Origin: Vagococcus hydrophili
GTDB lineage: Bacteria; Bacillota; Bacilli; Lactobacillales; Vagococcaceae
Direction: 5' to 3'
Assembly: GCF_011304195.1 (NCBI RefSeq)
Contig: NZ_CP049887.1
Span: 1,984,001-2,048,000 of the forward strand
Length of the DNA stretch: 64,000 nt
Shown here: piece by piece, positions 16,936-26,233 of the stretch
Position numbering within the stretch: position 1 is the first letter of the stretch
How the letters are laid out: every line of letters starts with the position of its first letter
The notes under the pieces: model-generated
Seen by the model: the letters and a program-made list of their open reading frames with translations, nothing else
What the model was told of the DNA's origin: nothing
Databases searched by the model: none
Program-made: the position numbers and the translations under genes

Positions 16936-18508
16936 AAGACAATTGCTTTCTTTGTTTAAAGTGAATTTAATTTATGCTAATCCTCAAGTAACAGCCCAAC
17001 TTAGAAAAAAAGGGAAACAAGGGGATGAAATATTTAAAAGTATTACCATTCAACAAGTGATGTTAAGTTGTGTGTTTACTTTTGTTTATGGCATGAGCAT
17101 GTTTATGATTGATTTTAGTCAATTTCCTGGATACTTTACTTATTATTTAGGCATATTTAGTATTTTGGGATTTTCTCAAGGGGTCTTTGTAGTTTACAAT
17201 GTCTATTTTGATAGTAAAGATGTGGAAGATTATTTACCTTTGCCTTTTTCCGAGCGGAGTGTTTTTTTAGCTAAATTTTTATCTGTGGGATTTTTCATTA
17301 TTCCATTTATGTTACCGATTTTGGCATTATTCATCTTAACCGCTTTTAGAAGTTCAGTGTCAATCTTTTTAATGTTGCCATTTAGCTTACTTTTGTTCGT
17401 TTTGTTTTTTACCCTTTATTTGGAGTTAGTTACTTATTTTGTGTCACTATTAATTCAAACAAAAGTGTTTCAAAAATTTAAAACAACATTAACCACATTA
17501 CTCATGTTTATTCCAACTGTGGGAATGTTAGTTGGTATTCTTTACATGAATCAACAACAAGCCGCAATTAGTGATATGAGTCAGTTGAAAGATCAAAAAG
17601 TTATTTCTATTTTAAAACCGTTTCATCAATTAATTGTGGCACCTTTTTCATTAGATGCGCTGATAGGTTTTTTGATTATTGTGGCATTAGTTGCTTTGTT
17701 CGGGATGTTAATTAAGGAAAAAACATTACCTAAGATTAGAAATCAAGTAACAACTAATACTCAGAAAAAGAAAAAAACAGTTTATAAATCCTTAAGAAAG
17801 CAATTAATTTCTTATCATTTTAATTTGATTAAAAATCCAACTCTGCAACTTCAAATATTGTCAGGATTATTTATTTTTCCGATTGTCATTATTTTCCCAT
17901 TTTTCGCAAATGGAACAGGATTTTTAGCAGAATTAGGGATTCGTTACTTTGCTTTATTCTTTGTTGTGGGGATTATTTTTGCGACAATGACGTTAGGGAT
18001 TAATTCTTTAGCGAGTGTGATTATCTCTTTAGACCAAGATAACTTAATGTTTATTAGAGCTTTACCTATTTCTTTTAAAGACTATATTAAGCTGAAATAC
18101 TATTTTGCTTTTGCGGTTCAATTTGTTTCACTCTTTTTCATTATGTTAGTGGGTGGTTTAGTTTTAAAATTACCAATTATTTTAATTACCGCCTTAATTT
18201 TCGGTGCTTTTATGGGGTGTTTAGCAGGTACTTCTCATTTTATTCGTGATGATTGGAAACACCTTTCTTTAAATTGGACCAACATCAATCAGTTATTTAA
18301 CCGAGGATCAGGTGCTTTTAAAATTATGGGAATTATGTTTGGAACCATGATTATCGGTGGAATCAGTATTTTCCTTCTTTATATGGTAACAAGCACATTA
18401 GATGATGCTAGACTTCTTAATGTGATAGTATTAGGTGTAATAAGTCTGTTAGTTGTTTTGTATCAACTACGAATTAAAAAAATCTTTTGGGAGAAAATGG
18501 AGGGATAG
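16916..18508 (+). CDS. ABC transporter permease
   Basis: The 530-residue protein has about twelve hydrophobic segments, arranged as two sets separated by a charged cytoplasmic region (EKTLPKIRNQVTTNTQKKKKTVYKSLRK, about residues 277-305). It pairs with the overlapping ATPase gene. The layout fits large ABC-2 type exporters. Start is ambiguous among ATG 16916, TTG 16919 and ATG 16922, because AAAGGAG sits close to the first. No substrate can be inferred. The regulator gene starts 9 bp after its stop. Confidence 0.85.
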   Translation: MLMTPFKRQLLSLFKVNLIYANPQVTAQLRKKGKQGDEIFKSITIQQVMLSCVFTFVYGMSMFMIDFSQFPGYFTYYLGIFSILGFSQGVFVVYNVYFDSKDVEDYLPLPFSERSVFLAKFLSVGFFIIPFMLPILALFILTAFRSSVSIFLMLPFSLLLFVLFFTLYLELVTYFVSLLIQTKVFQKFKTTLTTLLMFIPTVGMLVGILYMNQQQAAISDMSQLKDQKVISILKPFHQLIVAPFSLDALIGFLIIVALVALFGMLIKEKTLPKIRNQVTTNTQKKKKTVYKSLRKQLISYHFNLIKNPTLQLQILSGLFIFPIVIIFPFFANGTGFLAELGIRYFALFFVVGIIFATMTLGINSLASVIISLDQDNLMFIRALPISFKDYIKLKYYFAFAVQFVSLFFIMLVGGLVLKLPIILITALIFGAFMGCLAGTSHFIRDDWKHLSLNWTNINQLFNRGSGAFKIMGIMFGTMIIGGISIFLLYMVTSTLDDARLLNVIVLGVISLLVVLYQLRIKKIFWEKMEG

Positions 18509-18516
18509 AGGAGACG

Positions 18517-20034
18517 ATGGAAAAAGATATTTTGAATTTATTAGATACACAAAATAAAATCATGTTAAATATTTTAGATTTAGTTTCTGAAAGTCATAGA
18601 TGGTACAGTGTCAATGAAATAAGCATTGAGCTAAATGTGGTGGAAAGAACTGTCCAACGCTATATCCATACATTGAAAGATTTAATTGATGATTATAATG
18701 AAGAGCGAGATCATCATATCGCTATTAGCTATGAAAAGTATAAAGGTGTCTTGCTTGAAATTGATAGTGGTAGTAATTATATGGAGCTTAAAAGCTATAT
18801 TTTAGAAAATGATGAAACCATGAAGCTTTTTAAATTGATTATTTTTGAAGAATTTCAATCTATTTCTCGTTACTCTCAAGATAATTTTGTCAGCGAAAAT
18901 AGCACAAGAAAGTCTCTTAAAAAAATCAAAGAATTTTTATCCCAATATAATTTAACTCTATCAAGGAGTTCTTTCATTATTGAAGGGGAAGAAAAACAGA
19001 TTCGTTTGATTATCTATATCTGTAGCTGGATTATCTTTAAAGGGGTGACGTGGCCATTTGATTTTATTAGCCAAGAAAAAGTGTACCTGTCAGTTGATCA
19101 TTTTTCAGAAGAGATGAACATTGGTTTTTCTGTGATTCACCGAAAACAAATGGCTTATATGCTAGCTGTTAACATCTTGAGGTTGAGAAAAAAACATGTG
19201 ATTGTGATGGAACCTGAATGGAAGAATTATGCGAATTTACCTAAATTAATCGATGGTTTACCTGTCTTAAAAGCTTTTATTGCAGATTACAATGTTTATA
19301 TTGAATCGGAACTTTACTTTTACTTGTTGTCGGTTCAATTTAAACCTAAATTATATGAGTCACCTGAGTATCGTAAACGAGTGCTAGATTATCACAAAAA
19401 AATGAATTCAAATGTTTATCAAGCGACAGAGAGCTTCATGACTTATTTTAATGATAAAATTGTTCCAATTCCGAGTGAATTAAAAGAACGTTTTTTCTTA
19501 ACGAGTTTTTGTTCTCACTTATTTTGTCAGCTTTTTTCTGATATTCAAGTGGATATTGATGGTCATACTATTTTCCGTGATATGGAATCAGATTATCCTA
19601 ATTTAAAGAAAAAATTATCTCATTCACTTAAAGAGTTACACGAGTTAACGAATGAAAAACTCTTTTTGCAGGAAGACTTCTTGCTTCAAAAATACGTTCA
19701 ACTCTTCTCATCTATTGAAGCGTTGACATATTATGAACCTAAGATACCTGTTTTTCTTGATTCTGATTTACCTTATCTTGTGAAAAATAATATTCGTGAT
19801 CAAATTACGAATCGGTTTAAATATGATTTTAATGTTCAATTTGTTACCAAAGATGAGGCTGATGAAGCTGTCTTAGTTTTAACCAATATTCCTAATATGT
19901 TAGAGGAAGAGTTACGTTTTTCTCATAAAGTTCATTTGTTTGATTTTCCCTTTAATCAAAGAGATTTTATGGAAATAGAAAGAAAGTTAAGAGCCATTGC
20001 GCAAACAATTTCAGATGAAAAGAAGAGGTTGTAA
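18517..20034 (+). CDS. Mga-family helix-turn-helix regulator
   Basis: A 505-residue protein with an N-terminal winged-helix (HRWYSVNEISIELNVVERTVQRYIHTLKDLIDDY) and a long central region as in Mga/AtxA-type PRD-containing regulators. A C-terminal EIIB-like stretch includes FNVQFVTKDEADEAVLVLTNIP. The start is ATG 18517 with GAGGAG just upstream; the TTG at 18487 would extend into the permease gene. It directly follows the ABC exporter genes, so it probably controls them or is co-expressed. The signal is unknown. Confidence 0.85.
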   Translation: MEKDILNLLDTQNKIMLNILDLVSESHRWYSVNEISIELNVVERTVQRYIHTLKDLIDDYNEERDHHIAISYEKYKGVLLEIDSGSNYMELKSYILENDETMKLFKLIIFEEFQSISRYSQDNFVSENSTRKSLKKIKEFLSQYNLTLSRSSFIIEGEEKQIRLIIYICSWIIFKGVTWPFDFISQEKVYLSVDHFSEEMNIGFSVIHRKQMAYMLAVNILRLRKKHVIVMEPEWKNYANLPKLIDGLPVLKAFIADYNVYIESELYFYLLSVQFKPKLYESPEYRKRVLDYHKKMNSNVYQATESFMTYFNDKIVPIPSELKERFFLTSFCSHLFCQLFSDIQVDIDGHTIFRDMESDYPNLKKKLSHSLKELHELTNEKLFLQEDFLLQKYVQLFSSIEALTYYEPKIPVFLDSDLPYLVKNNIRDQITNRFKYDFNVQFVTKDEADEAVLVLTNIPNMLEEELRFSHKVHLFDFPFNQRDFMEIERKLRAIAQTISDEKKRL

Positions 20035-20065
20035 AAAAAGCTGATCGCTAATGATCAGCTTTTTT
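20033..20065. terminator. bidirectional terminator between Mga-like gene and vanZ-RDD gene
   Basis: AAAAAAAGCTGATC (20033-20046) and GATCAGCTTTTTT (20053-20065) form a hairpin with A and T tracts on both sides. It serves the two convergent genes and overlaps the last codons of the minus-strand gene. Confidence 0.9.
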
Positions 20066-21187
20066 ATTTGGTGTATCACGAATAAAATCAATACTTGAAA
20101 ATCTGTTAAAGAAAACTTCGCCTCTTTTTTTGAACCAATCTCTCAAAATAAATAACCAAAAGATTCCCCAAACAAAGAAGGTTAATAAAAATAAACCAAT
20201 CTGTAATGCTAAAGCGTATGGATTGGTAAATTCCTTTGTACTAGCAATTAAAGAAAATTGACTAAGAACAGATGGTGTATAAATCAGGATAAATCGGTGA
20301 CTTAGCCGAAGTAAAGGTAAGGATGATGGGAGCATGATTTTAATCTTAACTAATTTACCACCAAGCGTTTGTCCCTTCCAAATACGTGGTAAAATCACAA
20401 TAAAGAAAAAGACACTCACTGTATTAAATATAAATAAATGTTCACCATGAAATAAAAGGCCTGAGAATAAAGAACCGATAAATCTGGCAATCATCATGCT
20501 CACAAATATTTCAATCAGTTGGGCACCGTAGGAAGCAATTTTATTATGATTATAGAGAATATCTTTTTGTTCAATCTGCTCACGGCTAGGAATTAAGAAT
20601 AAAAGAATGGGAGCCGTGAAGAATCCAATCATTCCTCCTAGAGTGTTCATTAATAAATCATCTACGTCAAACAAACGATAAGGATAAGCGTAATACCCAA
20701 ATAAAGCTGTAAGTTGTGATACTTCAAAAAAGAGCGTCATCGAGAAAGTCAGAAGGAGTGCTAAATACCACTTACTAGCTTTTTTAAAGAAAAATCTCAA
20801 ATAAACACCTAAAGGAAATAGTAAAGCAATATTAAAAAAGACTTCTAAAAAGGTAAATGATTTAAAAAGAGTTAAGTAGGTTTTAGGACTACTCGGATTA
20901 AACCCTTTAACTTGTTGGAAATTGTTTATCATATTAAAAGGTTTTAACTGGGTAAAGACATGATCCTTAAATTCTAGTGTATTGTTGCGCTCTTTAGGTA
21001 GTGGTAGGCTAACTAAAAAGAAGGCTGTCAAACAATAATAGATGAAACTAAAGAAAATTAAGTTACGCCAAAAACTGAAGTAGCCGTGTTTTCGGTATTG
21101 ATAAATAGTCCAGGGAACGGTTCCGATGAAAGCAATAATAGCAAAAGCAAAAAATGCCGAGGACAGTGGAACAGCATATGATGGCAT
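20048..21187 (-). CDS. VanZ-like and RDD domain membrane protein
   Basis: A 379-residue multi-pass protein. The N-terminal half (to about residue 200) is VanZ-like, with SLPLPKERNN, FLEVFFNIALLFPLGVYL, MTLFFEVSQLTALFGYYAYPYRLFDVDDLLMNTLGGMIGF. The C-terminal half is RDD-like (YNHNKIASYGAQLIEIFVSMMIARFIGS, then RIWKGQTLGGKLVKIKI). VanZ proteins are linked to resistance to teicoplanin or lipophilic compounds; RDD has no clear function. The start is ATG 21187 with AGGAGG upstream on the minus strand. Its upstream side holds the 123-bp repeat array. This two-domain form is seen in several lactic acid bacteria, as I recall. Confidence 0.85.
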   Translation of the reverse strand: MPSYAVPLSSAFFAFAIIAFIGTVPWTIYQYRKHGYFSFWRNLIFFSFIYYCLTAFFLVSLPLPKERNNTLEFKDHVFTQLKPFNMINNFQQVKGFNPSSPKTYLTLFKSFTFLEVFFNIALLFPLGVYLRFFFKKASKWYLALLLTFSMTLFFEVSQLTALFGYYAYPYRLFDVDDLLMNTLGGMIGFFTAPILLFLIPSREQIEQKDILYNHNKIASYGAQLIEIFVSMMIARFIGSLFSGLLFHGEHLFIFNTVSVFFFIVILPRIWKGQTLGGKLVKIKIMLPSSLPLLRLSHRFILIYTPSVLSQFSLIASTKEFTNPYALALQIGLFLLTFFVWGIFWLFILRDWFKKRGEVFFNRFSSIDFIRDTPNKKADH

Positions 21188-21285
21188 GTTTTGTTACCTC
21201 CTTTTTTTATTTTAGTATAAAGGAAAATAAGGAGATAACCAATTATAAATCAGTGATATCAACTAACAATTTTGTAAGACAATAA

Positions 21286-21575
21286 GAGAGGTGAAAATGG
21301 CGCTTAGCTCCGAGCAACTGGAGGAAGTAAAAAATAATTCGCGCCTTTTGAATTAATTTTTATTTTTGAAGTTGCCGAAGGAGTTGCTATTTGAAGCGGG
21401 ACTACAAAGAGAGGTGAAAATGGCGCTTAGCTCCGAGCAACTGGAGGAAGTAAAAAATAATTCGCGCCTTTTGAATTAATTTTTATTTTTGAAGTTGCCG
21501 AAGGAGTTGCTATTTGAAGCGGGACTACAAAGAGAGGTGAAAATGGCGCTTAGCTCCGAGCAACTGGAGGAAATA
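21286..21575. repeat. 123-bp tandem repeat array (2.3 units) of the structured intergenic element
   Basis: Units start at 21286, 21409 and 21532, exactly 123 bp apart. The first two appear identical and the third ends after about 43 bp, merging into a terminator. Each full unit holds GCTCCGAGCAACTGGAG, an inner inverted repeat TAAAAAATAATTC / GAATTAATTTTTA, then GAAGTTGCCGAAGGAGT. CTCC and GCAAC near the start can pair with GTTGC and GGAG at the end, giving a long hairpin. Each unit also has GAGAGGTG before an ATG opening a 19-codon ORF (MALSSEQLEEVKNNSRLLN), probably fortuitous. It lies between two minus-strand genes. Confidence 0.92.
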
Positions 21576-21610
21576 AAAAATAAGAGGCAGACGTTTAAGT
21601 CAGCCTCTTA
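21575..21610 (-). terminator. terminator of the small secreted protein gene
   Basis: On the minus strand TAAGAGGCTGAC pairs with GTCTGCCTCTTA around TTAAAC, followed by TTTTTTATTTC. It begins 5 bp past the stop codon of the gene at 21615-21956. Confidence 0.85.
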
Positions 21611-21614
21611 CTCG

Positions 21615-21956
21615 TTAATTATTAAAACGATTCATGTGATGACGACCATTGCCACGACCGTTTTGGCCATTATGGCAGTTGTTATTACTTTTTGAATTAT
21701 TATTAGTTGTCATATTTTCATCATAATAATCACAGTTTTCATTGTGATAGCCTTTTTTTTCACCATCACAATAAAAGTTACCGTCACTCATCTTGTGATT
21801 TTCTCTTTGACAGTAAGTATTATTCCTCTCATTTGTTGTTACCGTCTTTGGTTCAGAATTAGTTGTAGCTGTTGTTGACGCTAGAGTGATTGTTCCAGCA
21901 ATTAAAAACAAACCAATGACACTGATTAAACTTGCTAAGATAATTTTCTTTTTCAT
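21615..21956 (-). CDS. small secreted His/Asn-rich protein of unknown function
   Basis: The product has 113 residues starting at ATG 21956, with AGGAGG 7 bp upstream on the minus strand; longer readings have no RBS. Residues 1-27 (MKKKIILASLISVIGLFLIAGTITLA) are a signal peptide. The mature part is low in hydrophobics and rich in Asn, His, Cys and Asp: four Cys (CQRENHK, FYCDGEKK, NENCDYYDENM, NNNCHNG) and a tail GRGNGRHHMNRFNN. I do not recognise the family. The Cys/His content suggests metal binding, which is inference. It is divergent from a two-component system whose sensor loop is also His/Met-rich. Confidence 0.75.
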   Translation of the reverse strand: MKKKIILASLISVIGLFLIAGTITLASTTATTNSEPKTVTTNERNNTYCQRENHKMSDGNFYCDGEKKGYHNENCDYYDENMTTNNNSKSNNNCHNGQNGRGNGRHHMNRFNN

Positions 21957-22042
21957 CTTATACCTCCTATTAATATTTGATATAGTAAGTATATAAAACA
22001 AATATGGCAGAATTATGTCATAAAACAAATTAGGAGAAAATA

Positions 22043-22720
22043 ATGAAAATATTAATTGTGGAGGATAATAACTCTTTAAGAGAGATGTTGTCGCGGTTTT
22101 TAAGAAAAGAAAAATATGAGGTAATTGAAGCAAGTACTGGCGAAATGGGACTTGAACTAACTAAAATCCAAAAGTTTGATTTAGTGTTACTTGATATTAT
22201 GTTACCAGGCATAGACGGGTTTGAAGTTTGCCGTCAGATAAGGTCAGATTCAATGATTCCAATTATTATGATTACAGCTAAAAGTGAGGATCATGATAAA
22301 ATTTTAGGGTTAGATGTAGGAGCAGATGACTACATGGTAAAGCCTTTTTCACATCAAGAAGTTACGGCAAGGATTAGAGCGATAATGAGACGAATTGAAC
22401 CAAAGAAAGAAAAAAGAGAAAAATATACGGGATTAGAAGTAGATGAAACTAACTATAGTCTTAAATTGTTTAGTGAATCAATTCACTTAACAAAAAAAGA
22501 ATTTGAAGTATTGTATCACTTTGTCCAGTACCCTAATCAATTATTTACAAGAGATCACCTACTCGATAGTGTCTGGGGGATGGATTACTATGGTGATTTT
22601 AGAACAGTCGATAGTCATATTAAAAGATTGCGTGAAAAGTTGAAAACAGAAAAAGAAACCAATTGGCAAATTAAGACAATTTGGGGTAAAGGTTATTTAT
22701 TTGAGGTGAAGAATAAATGA
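22043..22720 (+). CDS. OmpR-family response regulator
   Basis: A 225-residue regulator. The receiver domain (residues 1-115) has the acidic pair EDN, phospho-acceptor Asp in LVLLDIMLPGIDGFEV, Thr in MITAKSEDHD and Lys in DYMVKPFS. The winged-helix output domain (about 130-225) includes LTKKEFEVLYHFVQYPNQLFTRDHLLDSVWG and RTVDSHIKRLREKL. RBS TAGGAG precedes ATG 22043. The sensor gene overlaps by 4 bp. The likely first target is the divergent small secreted protein gene, 86 bp away. Confidence 0.95.
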   Translation: MKILIVEDNNSLREMLSRFLRKEKYEVIEASTGEMGLELTKIQKFDLVLLDIMLPGIDGFEVCRQIRSDSMIPIIMITAKSEDHDKILGLDVGADDYMVKPFSHQEVTARIRAIMRRIEPKKEKREKYTGLEVDETNYSLKLFSESIHLTKKEFEVLYHFVQYPNQLFTRDHLLDSVWGMDYYGDFRTVDSHIKRLREKLKTEKETNWQIKTIWGKGYLFEVKNK

Positions 22721-24183
22721 TGTCTAAAAAAATAATGACTCGACTAATCAGAAACTATACTTTGCTATTAATGTTGTTTTCATTGGTTATTTTATTTGTT
22801 TTTTTTAGTTTATTAAATCGACAAGCAACCGACATTCATAAGGAACAGTTAATAGAACAAGGGGATATTATTGCTAAAAATATTATGGAAGATGAATTGG
22901 TTTCTAAAGAAACGGATGATGATATGGGAAGCCACAGCCGAAGAATGAGAAATCGAAATCATATGATGACAAGTAACTCCTATTTAAATTTAATTAGTAG
23001 CCTGTCCACAGACGAAATTTTTATAGTAGATACAAAAGGAGATTCATTGATTAGCGGACATATGATGGATGAAGAACCTAAGGAATTAGATGATGATGGT
23101 CGGGCTATTTTAAATGTCGTACTAAAAAGCCAAGAACCGACTTATTTAGATCAAGAAATTAAACAAAAGGGTTATGGTGTTCCATTATTTGATAATGAGG
23201 GAACTATTTACGGTAGTGTAATTGCTATATCGACTAAAGAAAATACGGTGACCCAATCTCTAAAAGATTACCGGATACTTATCTGGAGTATTTTGATTGC
23301 ACTTTTAATTGCGATAATTATTTCGATTTACTTAGCAAGAAGTTTTGTTAAGCCCATTTATCAAATGGCTGATTTTACTGAAATGTTAATTCAAAATGAC
23401 TATCAGCAGGATTTAGATATAAAAACAAAAGATGAGTTAGCGGCGCTCGGAAGTAAGCTTTTGATTCTCTCTGATCGTTTGGCAATTGCTCAAAAGGAAC
23501 AAGAAAATAAAGAGAAGAGTCAAAAATTATTCCTATCCCAAATTTCTCATGAATTAAGAACGCCTGTCATGGTTATCAAAAATTCTTTAGAAATATTGGG
23601 AGATAATTTTTTAAATGAAAATGAACGTCAAGATTATATTAAACAACTTTTAAAAGAAACAGACCAGTTAAATGTTCTTGTAAATGATCTATTAGAGTTA
23701 AGTCATTTACAATCAACTGAGTTTTCAATAAAAAAAGAGGAACTACATTTAAAAGACGTGCTTGATGACAGTGTTCGTTCGCTAAGACAACAAATGGGTG
23801 ACTCTAATAAGATTATAGTTGTCAATCATCTGAATAGTGCTGATATTTATCAGGGAGATTATCAGCGCTTACTTCAATTGGTTAGAATTTTATTAGATAA
23901 TGCCTTGAAATATAGCCCTGAAAATGAGAAAGTAAATTGTTCATTAATTCGAACGAAAAAAGGGTATGAGCTTGAAATAAAAAATACCTCTCTTGAACAA
24001 ATTGAAGAAGAAGAGAGTGCGAGATTCTTTGAGGCATTCAATAGAGGTCAATTTAATCAGGTAGAAGGTCATGGTTTAGGTCTTACGATTGCTAAACAAA
24101 TTGTTGCTAGACACCAAGGAACAATTAATTTTAAGGTTGTAAATTCGAAAGAGGTACAAGTCCAAATAATACTAACTGACTAA
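22717..24183 (+). CDS. sensor histidine kinase with His/Met-rich extracellular loop
   Basis: A 488-residue kinase with TM1 at about residues 11-32, an extracellular domain to about 185, TM2 at about 188-208, a HAMP region, the H box FLSQISHELRTPVM and an HATPase domain (DNALKYSPENEKV, GHGLGLTIAKQIV). The sensor loop contains DDDMGSHSRRMRNRNHMMTS and ISGHMMDEEP, which concentrate His and Met. Such clusters occur in copper/silver-responsive systems, but no ligand is proven. ATG 22717 overlaps the regulator stop; ATG 22720 is equally possible. Confidence 0.93.
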   Translation: MMSKKIMTRLIRNYTLLLMLFSLVILFVFFSLLNRQATDIHKEQLIEQGDIIAKNIMEDELVSKETDDDMGSHSRRMRNRNHMMTSNSYLNLISSLSTDEIFIVDTKGDSLISGHMMDEEPKELDDDGRAILNVVLKSQEPTYLDQEIKQKGYGVPLFDNEGTIYGSVIAISTKENTVTQSLKDYRILIWSILIALLIAIIISIYLARSFVKPIYQMADFTEMLIQNDYQQDLDIKTKDELAALGSKLLILSDRLAIAQKEQENKEKSQKLFLSQISHELRTPVMVIKNSLEILGDNFLNENERQDYIKQLLKETDQLNVLVNDLLELSHLQSTEFSIKKEELHLKDVLDDSVRSLRQQMGDSNKIIVVNHLNSADIYQGDYQRLLQLVRILLDNALKYSPENEKVNCSLIRTKKGYELEIKNTSLEQIEEEESARFFEAFNRGQFNQVEGHGLGLTIAKQIVARHQGTINFKVVNSKEVQVQIILTD

Positions 24184-24265
24184 AAAAGGTAGGGAAAAAG
24201 TAGAGAGTTATAAAAAAAGTTTAATAATAGGAAAAGAATAAATCAAAGTCTTTAATTTATGTAGC

Positions 24266-24286
24266 ATTTACAGTATACTTGTAAAT
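24266..24286. promoter_or_regulatory. palindrome upstream of asnB
   Basis: ATTTACA and TGTAAAT form 7-bp perfect arms around GTATACT in the 173-bp gap before asnB. It may be an operator or part of the asnB promoter, since TTTACA could act as a -35 box. A matching -10 (TACGTT at 24290) is weak. Confidence 0.4.
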
Positions 24287-24356
24287 TGATACGTTATGAG
24301 TTTAAAAAGACTGTTATTCATTTTTAGAATAACCAAACAAATGGAGGATTATAGTA

Positions 24357-26192
24357 ATGTGTGGATTTGTAGGATATATTAATCACCCAAATACAGCGTC
24401 TGAAACGCTTAAAAAAATGACAGATAGAATAGTACATAGAGGCCCAGATGATGAAGGTTTTTATCAAGACGACTTCATTTCAATGGGATTTAGAAGATTA
24501 TCAATTATTGACTTAGACCATGGTGCTCAACCAATGAGTAATCAAGATGACACGAAAGTTTTAACCTTTAATGGTGAGATTTATAATTATTTAGAATTAA
24601 GAGAAGAATTAATCGGATTAGGTTACAAATTCAAAACAGATGTGGATTCTGAAGTTTTAATCCATGGTTATGATGCATGGGGCGAAGGTTTATTAGACCG
24701 TATTCGTGGTATGTATGCTTTTGTGATTTTCGACAAAAAAAATCAAGAAGTCTTTGGTGCTCGTGATCATTTCGGAATTAAACCTCTTTATTACTATAAA
24801 GATGATGAAAGCTTCATGTGGGGCTCAGAAATTAAAAGTTTCTTAGACCATCCAGGTTTTATTAAAGAGTTAAATGAAGAATTATTACCTATTCATTTAA
24901 GTTTTGAGTATATTCCTAGTGACGAAACAATGTTTAAAAATGTTTATAAATTAAACCCAGGTCACTTCTTTAAATTTAAAAATAATAAATTAGATATTCA
25001 TGAATATTATCACTTCAAATTTGAAGAAGATAAAACCGTTGATATGGAAACAGCTAAAAAACAAATTGTTGAAACGGTTCAAGAATCAGTGAAGAAACAC
25101 ATGATTGCTGACGTTGAAGTGGGTAGTTTTTTATCAAGTGGGATTGATTCAAGTTATATCTTAAACGAAGCATCTAAAGACCGTGATATTACATCATTCT
25201 CTTTAGGTTTTGATGATGAGCGAATTAGTGAGTTACCATGGGCAGAACAATTTGCAGATGAAATTAAGCAAAAAAATGTACCGATTATGGTAACTAAGGA
25301 AGAATTTTTTGATATTGTTCCTAAAACAATGTACCACATGGATGAACCTTTATCTAATCCATCTGCTTTACTGTTATATTTTTTATCAAAAGAAACAAGT
25401 AAACATGTAAAAGTTGCTTTATCAGGAGAAGGCGCTGATGAGTTCTTTGGTGGATATAATACCTATCTAGAAGCAAGTTCATTTGAAAAATATGAAAAAT
25501 ATACGACATTACCTATGAGAAAATTATTTGCTCAAACGGCAAAACGCCTACCTCATTTCCACGGTCGTCGCTTCTTAGTCCGTGGTGCTCAAGATATTAG
25601 TGAAAGATATTACCGTGTTAACTATGTCTTTAACCAAACTGAACGTGATGAACTTTTAAAAGATAACAGATATAATAAGTCATCAGCTAATTTTGTTAAG
25701 AAATTATTTGCGGAAGCTAAAGGTCAAGATTCCACAACTCAAATGCAACACTTTGATATTCATGCATGGTTAGCTTATGATATTTTACATAAAGCAGACC
25801 GTATGAGTATGGCGAATTCACTGGAAGTTAGAACGCCTTTAGTGGATAAAGAGGTGGCGGAAATTGCAAAAAGAATGCCTGCTAATACACGAGTTAAAGA
25901 TGGTGTGACCAAAGTTGCTTGGAGACAAGCATCGGAAAGTCAATTACCAGAAAGAATTGTAAATCGTGAAAAAATGGGATTTTTATCACCATTGGCTACT
26001 TGGATAAAAGAGGATCAATATCAAGAACTGATTAAAGAAAGTTTTAATTCAGATATTGCGAAGAAGTTTTTTAATACAGATTATTTAAATAGATTGATTG
26101 AAGAACAAAAACAAGGAATGCCACATATACAGAAAATATTTACAATTTACACTTTTATTGTTTGGTATCAAGTATTCTTTATTGAAAATTAA
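24357..26192 (+). CDS. asnB: asparagine synthase (glutamine-hydrolysing)
   Basis: A 611-residue class II amidotransferase. Cys2 (MCGFVGYI) is the glutaminase nucleophile, with RRLSIIDL, FNGEIYNYLELR and YAFVIFD following. The C-terminal synthetase domain has the PP-loop FLSSGIDSSYIL, DEPLSNPSALLLYFLS and LSGEGADEFFGGY. It makes asparagine from aspartate, glutamine and ATP. RBS GGAGG precedes ATG 24357. An amino acid racemase gene follows 41 bp later, probably in the same transcript. Similar AsnB proteins can also amidate cell-wall precursors; this cannot be told from sequence alone. Confidence 0.95.
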   Translation: MCGFVGYINHPNTASETLKKMTDRIVHRGPDDEGFYQDDFISMGFRRLSIIDLDHGAQPMSNQDDTKVLTFNGEIYNYLELREELIGLGYKFKTDVDSEVLIHGYDAWGEGLLDRIRGMYAFVIFDKKNQEVFGARDHFGIKPLYYYKDDESFMWGSEIKSFLDHPGFIKELNEELLPIHLSFEYIPSDETMFKNVYKLNPGHFFKFKNNKLDIHEYYHFKFEEDKTVDMETAKKQIVETVQESVKKHMIADVEVGSFLSSGIDSSYILNEASKDRDITSFSLGFDDERISELPWAEQFADEIKQKNVPIMVTKEEFFDIVPKTMYHMDEPLSNPSALLLYFLSKETSKHVKVALSGEGADEFFGGYNTYLEASSFEKYEKYTTLPMRKLFAQTAKRLPHFHGRRFLVRGAQDISERYYRVNYVFNQTERDELLKDNRYNKSSANFVKKLFAEAKGQDSTTQMQHFDIHAWLAYDILHKADRMSMANSLEVRTPLVDKEVAEIAKRMPANTRVKDGVTKVAWRQASESQLPERIVNREKMGFLSPLATWIKEDQYQELIKESFNSDIAKKFFNTDYLNRLIEEQKQGMPHIQKIFTIYTFIVWYQVFFIEN

Positions 26193-26233
26193 ATTATTAA
26201 GTAATAGGTCATCGTCTAGGGAGGTAAATAGGA

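Noticed and set aside
21286-21575. CRISPR array
   Set aside because: The repeats are 123 bp, directly adjacent without spacers, and there are no cas genes.
21489-21695. 68-codon plus-strand ORF running out of the tandem repeat (MALSSEQLEE...)
   Set aside because: It crosses a terminator and then reads antisense to the secreted-protein gene; the 19-codon ORFs of the repeat are not kept in the other element copies.
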